A stretch of DNA of 35,465 bases. Origin: Hyphomicrobiales bacterium (GTDB taxonomy: Bacteria > Pseudomonadota > Alphaproteobacteria > Rhizobiales > Beijerinckiaceae). The position numbers and the translations under genes are program-made. How positions within the stretch are numbered: the stretch's first letter is position 1; the number at the start of each line of letters is the position of its first letter. The stretch lies in the NCBI GenBank assembly GCA_028290285.1, contig JAQGKD010000108.1, positions 1 through 35,465 on the forward strand, read 5' to 3'. Of the stretch, positions 35,386 to 35,465 are shown piece after piece. A model generated the notes under the pieces. It was not told the origin of the DNA. It was given only the letters and a program-made list of their open reading frames with translations, and ran no database searches.

Positions 35386-35465
35386 TATACCAGAGCTCCC
35401 AAGGCGATTCAAGGCCACCCTAAGTCGCCGACCAAGCAGGTCAGCAGCCGCCGCTGCGACCCCGT

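Noticed and set aside
1..35465. tRNA, rRNA, CRISPR array, insertion sequence or prophage
   Set aside because: I looked for T-loop motifs, regularly spaced repeats, transposase or integrase frames and found none that hold up.

Overview
This is a GC-rich stretch of an alphaproteobacterial chromosome, most likely from the order Hyphomicrobiales (Rhizobiales). The evidence is the gene order rpsB-tsf-pyrH-frr-uppS-cdsA-dxr-rseP-bamA-lpxD-fabZ-lpxA-lpxB facing gltA, the block proS-lolC-lolD near dnaE, a short ProRS, a ribosomal protein S2 with a long C-terminal extension, and LexA boxes of the alphaproteobacterial form GTTC-N7-GTTC. I cannot fix the genus from sequence alone. Nearly all genes lie on the minus strand; gltA and one 70-residue gene are the only plus-strand proteins I support.

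Layout: 1-1.4 kb is gltA, ending in a bidirectional terminator. 1.4-15.8 kb, read leftward from rpsB, holds translation factors, UMP kinase, undecaprenyl and phospholipid precursor synthesis, the MEP enzyme Dxr, the site-2 protease RseP, the outer-membrane assembly factor BamA and lipid A enzymes. This is an envelope-building supercluster interrupted by several terminator hairpins. 15.9-16.3 kb is a lone receiver-domain regulator. 16.5-20.1 kb is dnaE preceded by a tiny membrane-protein gene under an SOS box. 20.2-20.5 kb is an AT-rich gene. 20.5-24.8 kb is queC, lolD, lolC and proS. 24.85-25.4 kb is a gene-free gap that may encode a structured RNA. 25.4-28.0 kb is tgt, an unknown gene and queA (queuosine synthesis, as is queC). 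28.2-31.5 kb is a divergent Mur ligase, two cyclophilins and coaD. 31.6-34.3 kb is gyrA, broken by a one-base frameshift. 34.7-35.2 kb is ssb, with a second LexA box near the window end.

The most interesting locus is 20028-20193. A 35-residue, single-membrane-segment protein sits directly upstream of dnaE behind a TTGACA -35 element, and a perfect LexA box fills the promoter spacer. This architecture fits an SOS-induced microprotein, and functional comparison with the Caulobacter cell-division inhibitor SidA is warranted. Other points worth checking are a tRNA-guanine transglycosylase lacking three of its four zinc ligands, a Mur ligase with its inter-domain motif replaced, lpxA fused by overlap to lpxB with no lpxI between them, the possible structured RNA between tgt and proS, and two inverted copies of a multi-hairpin intergenic repeat.
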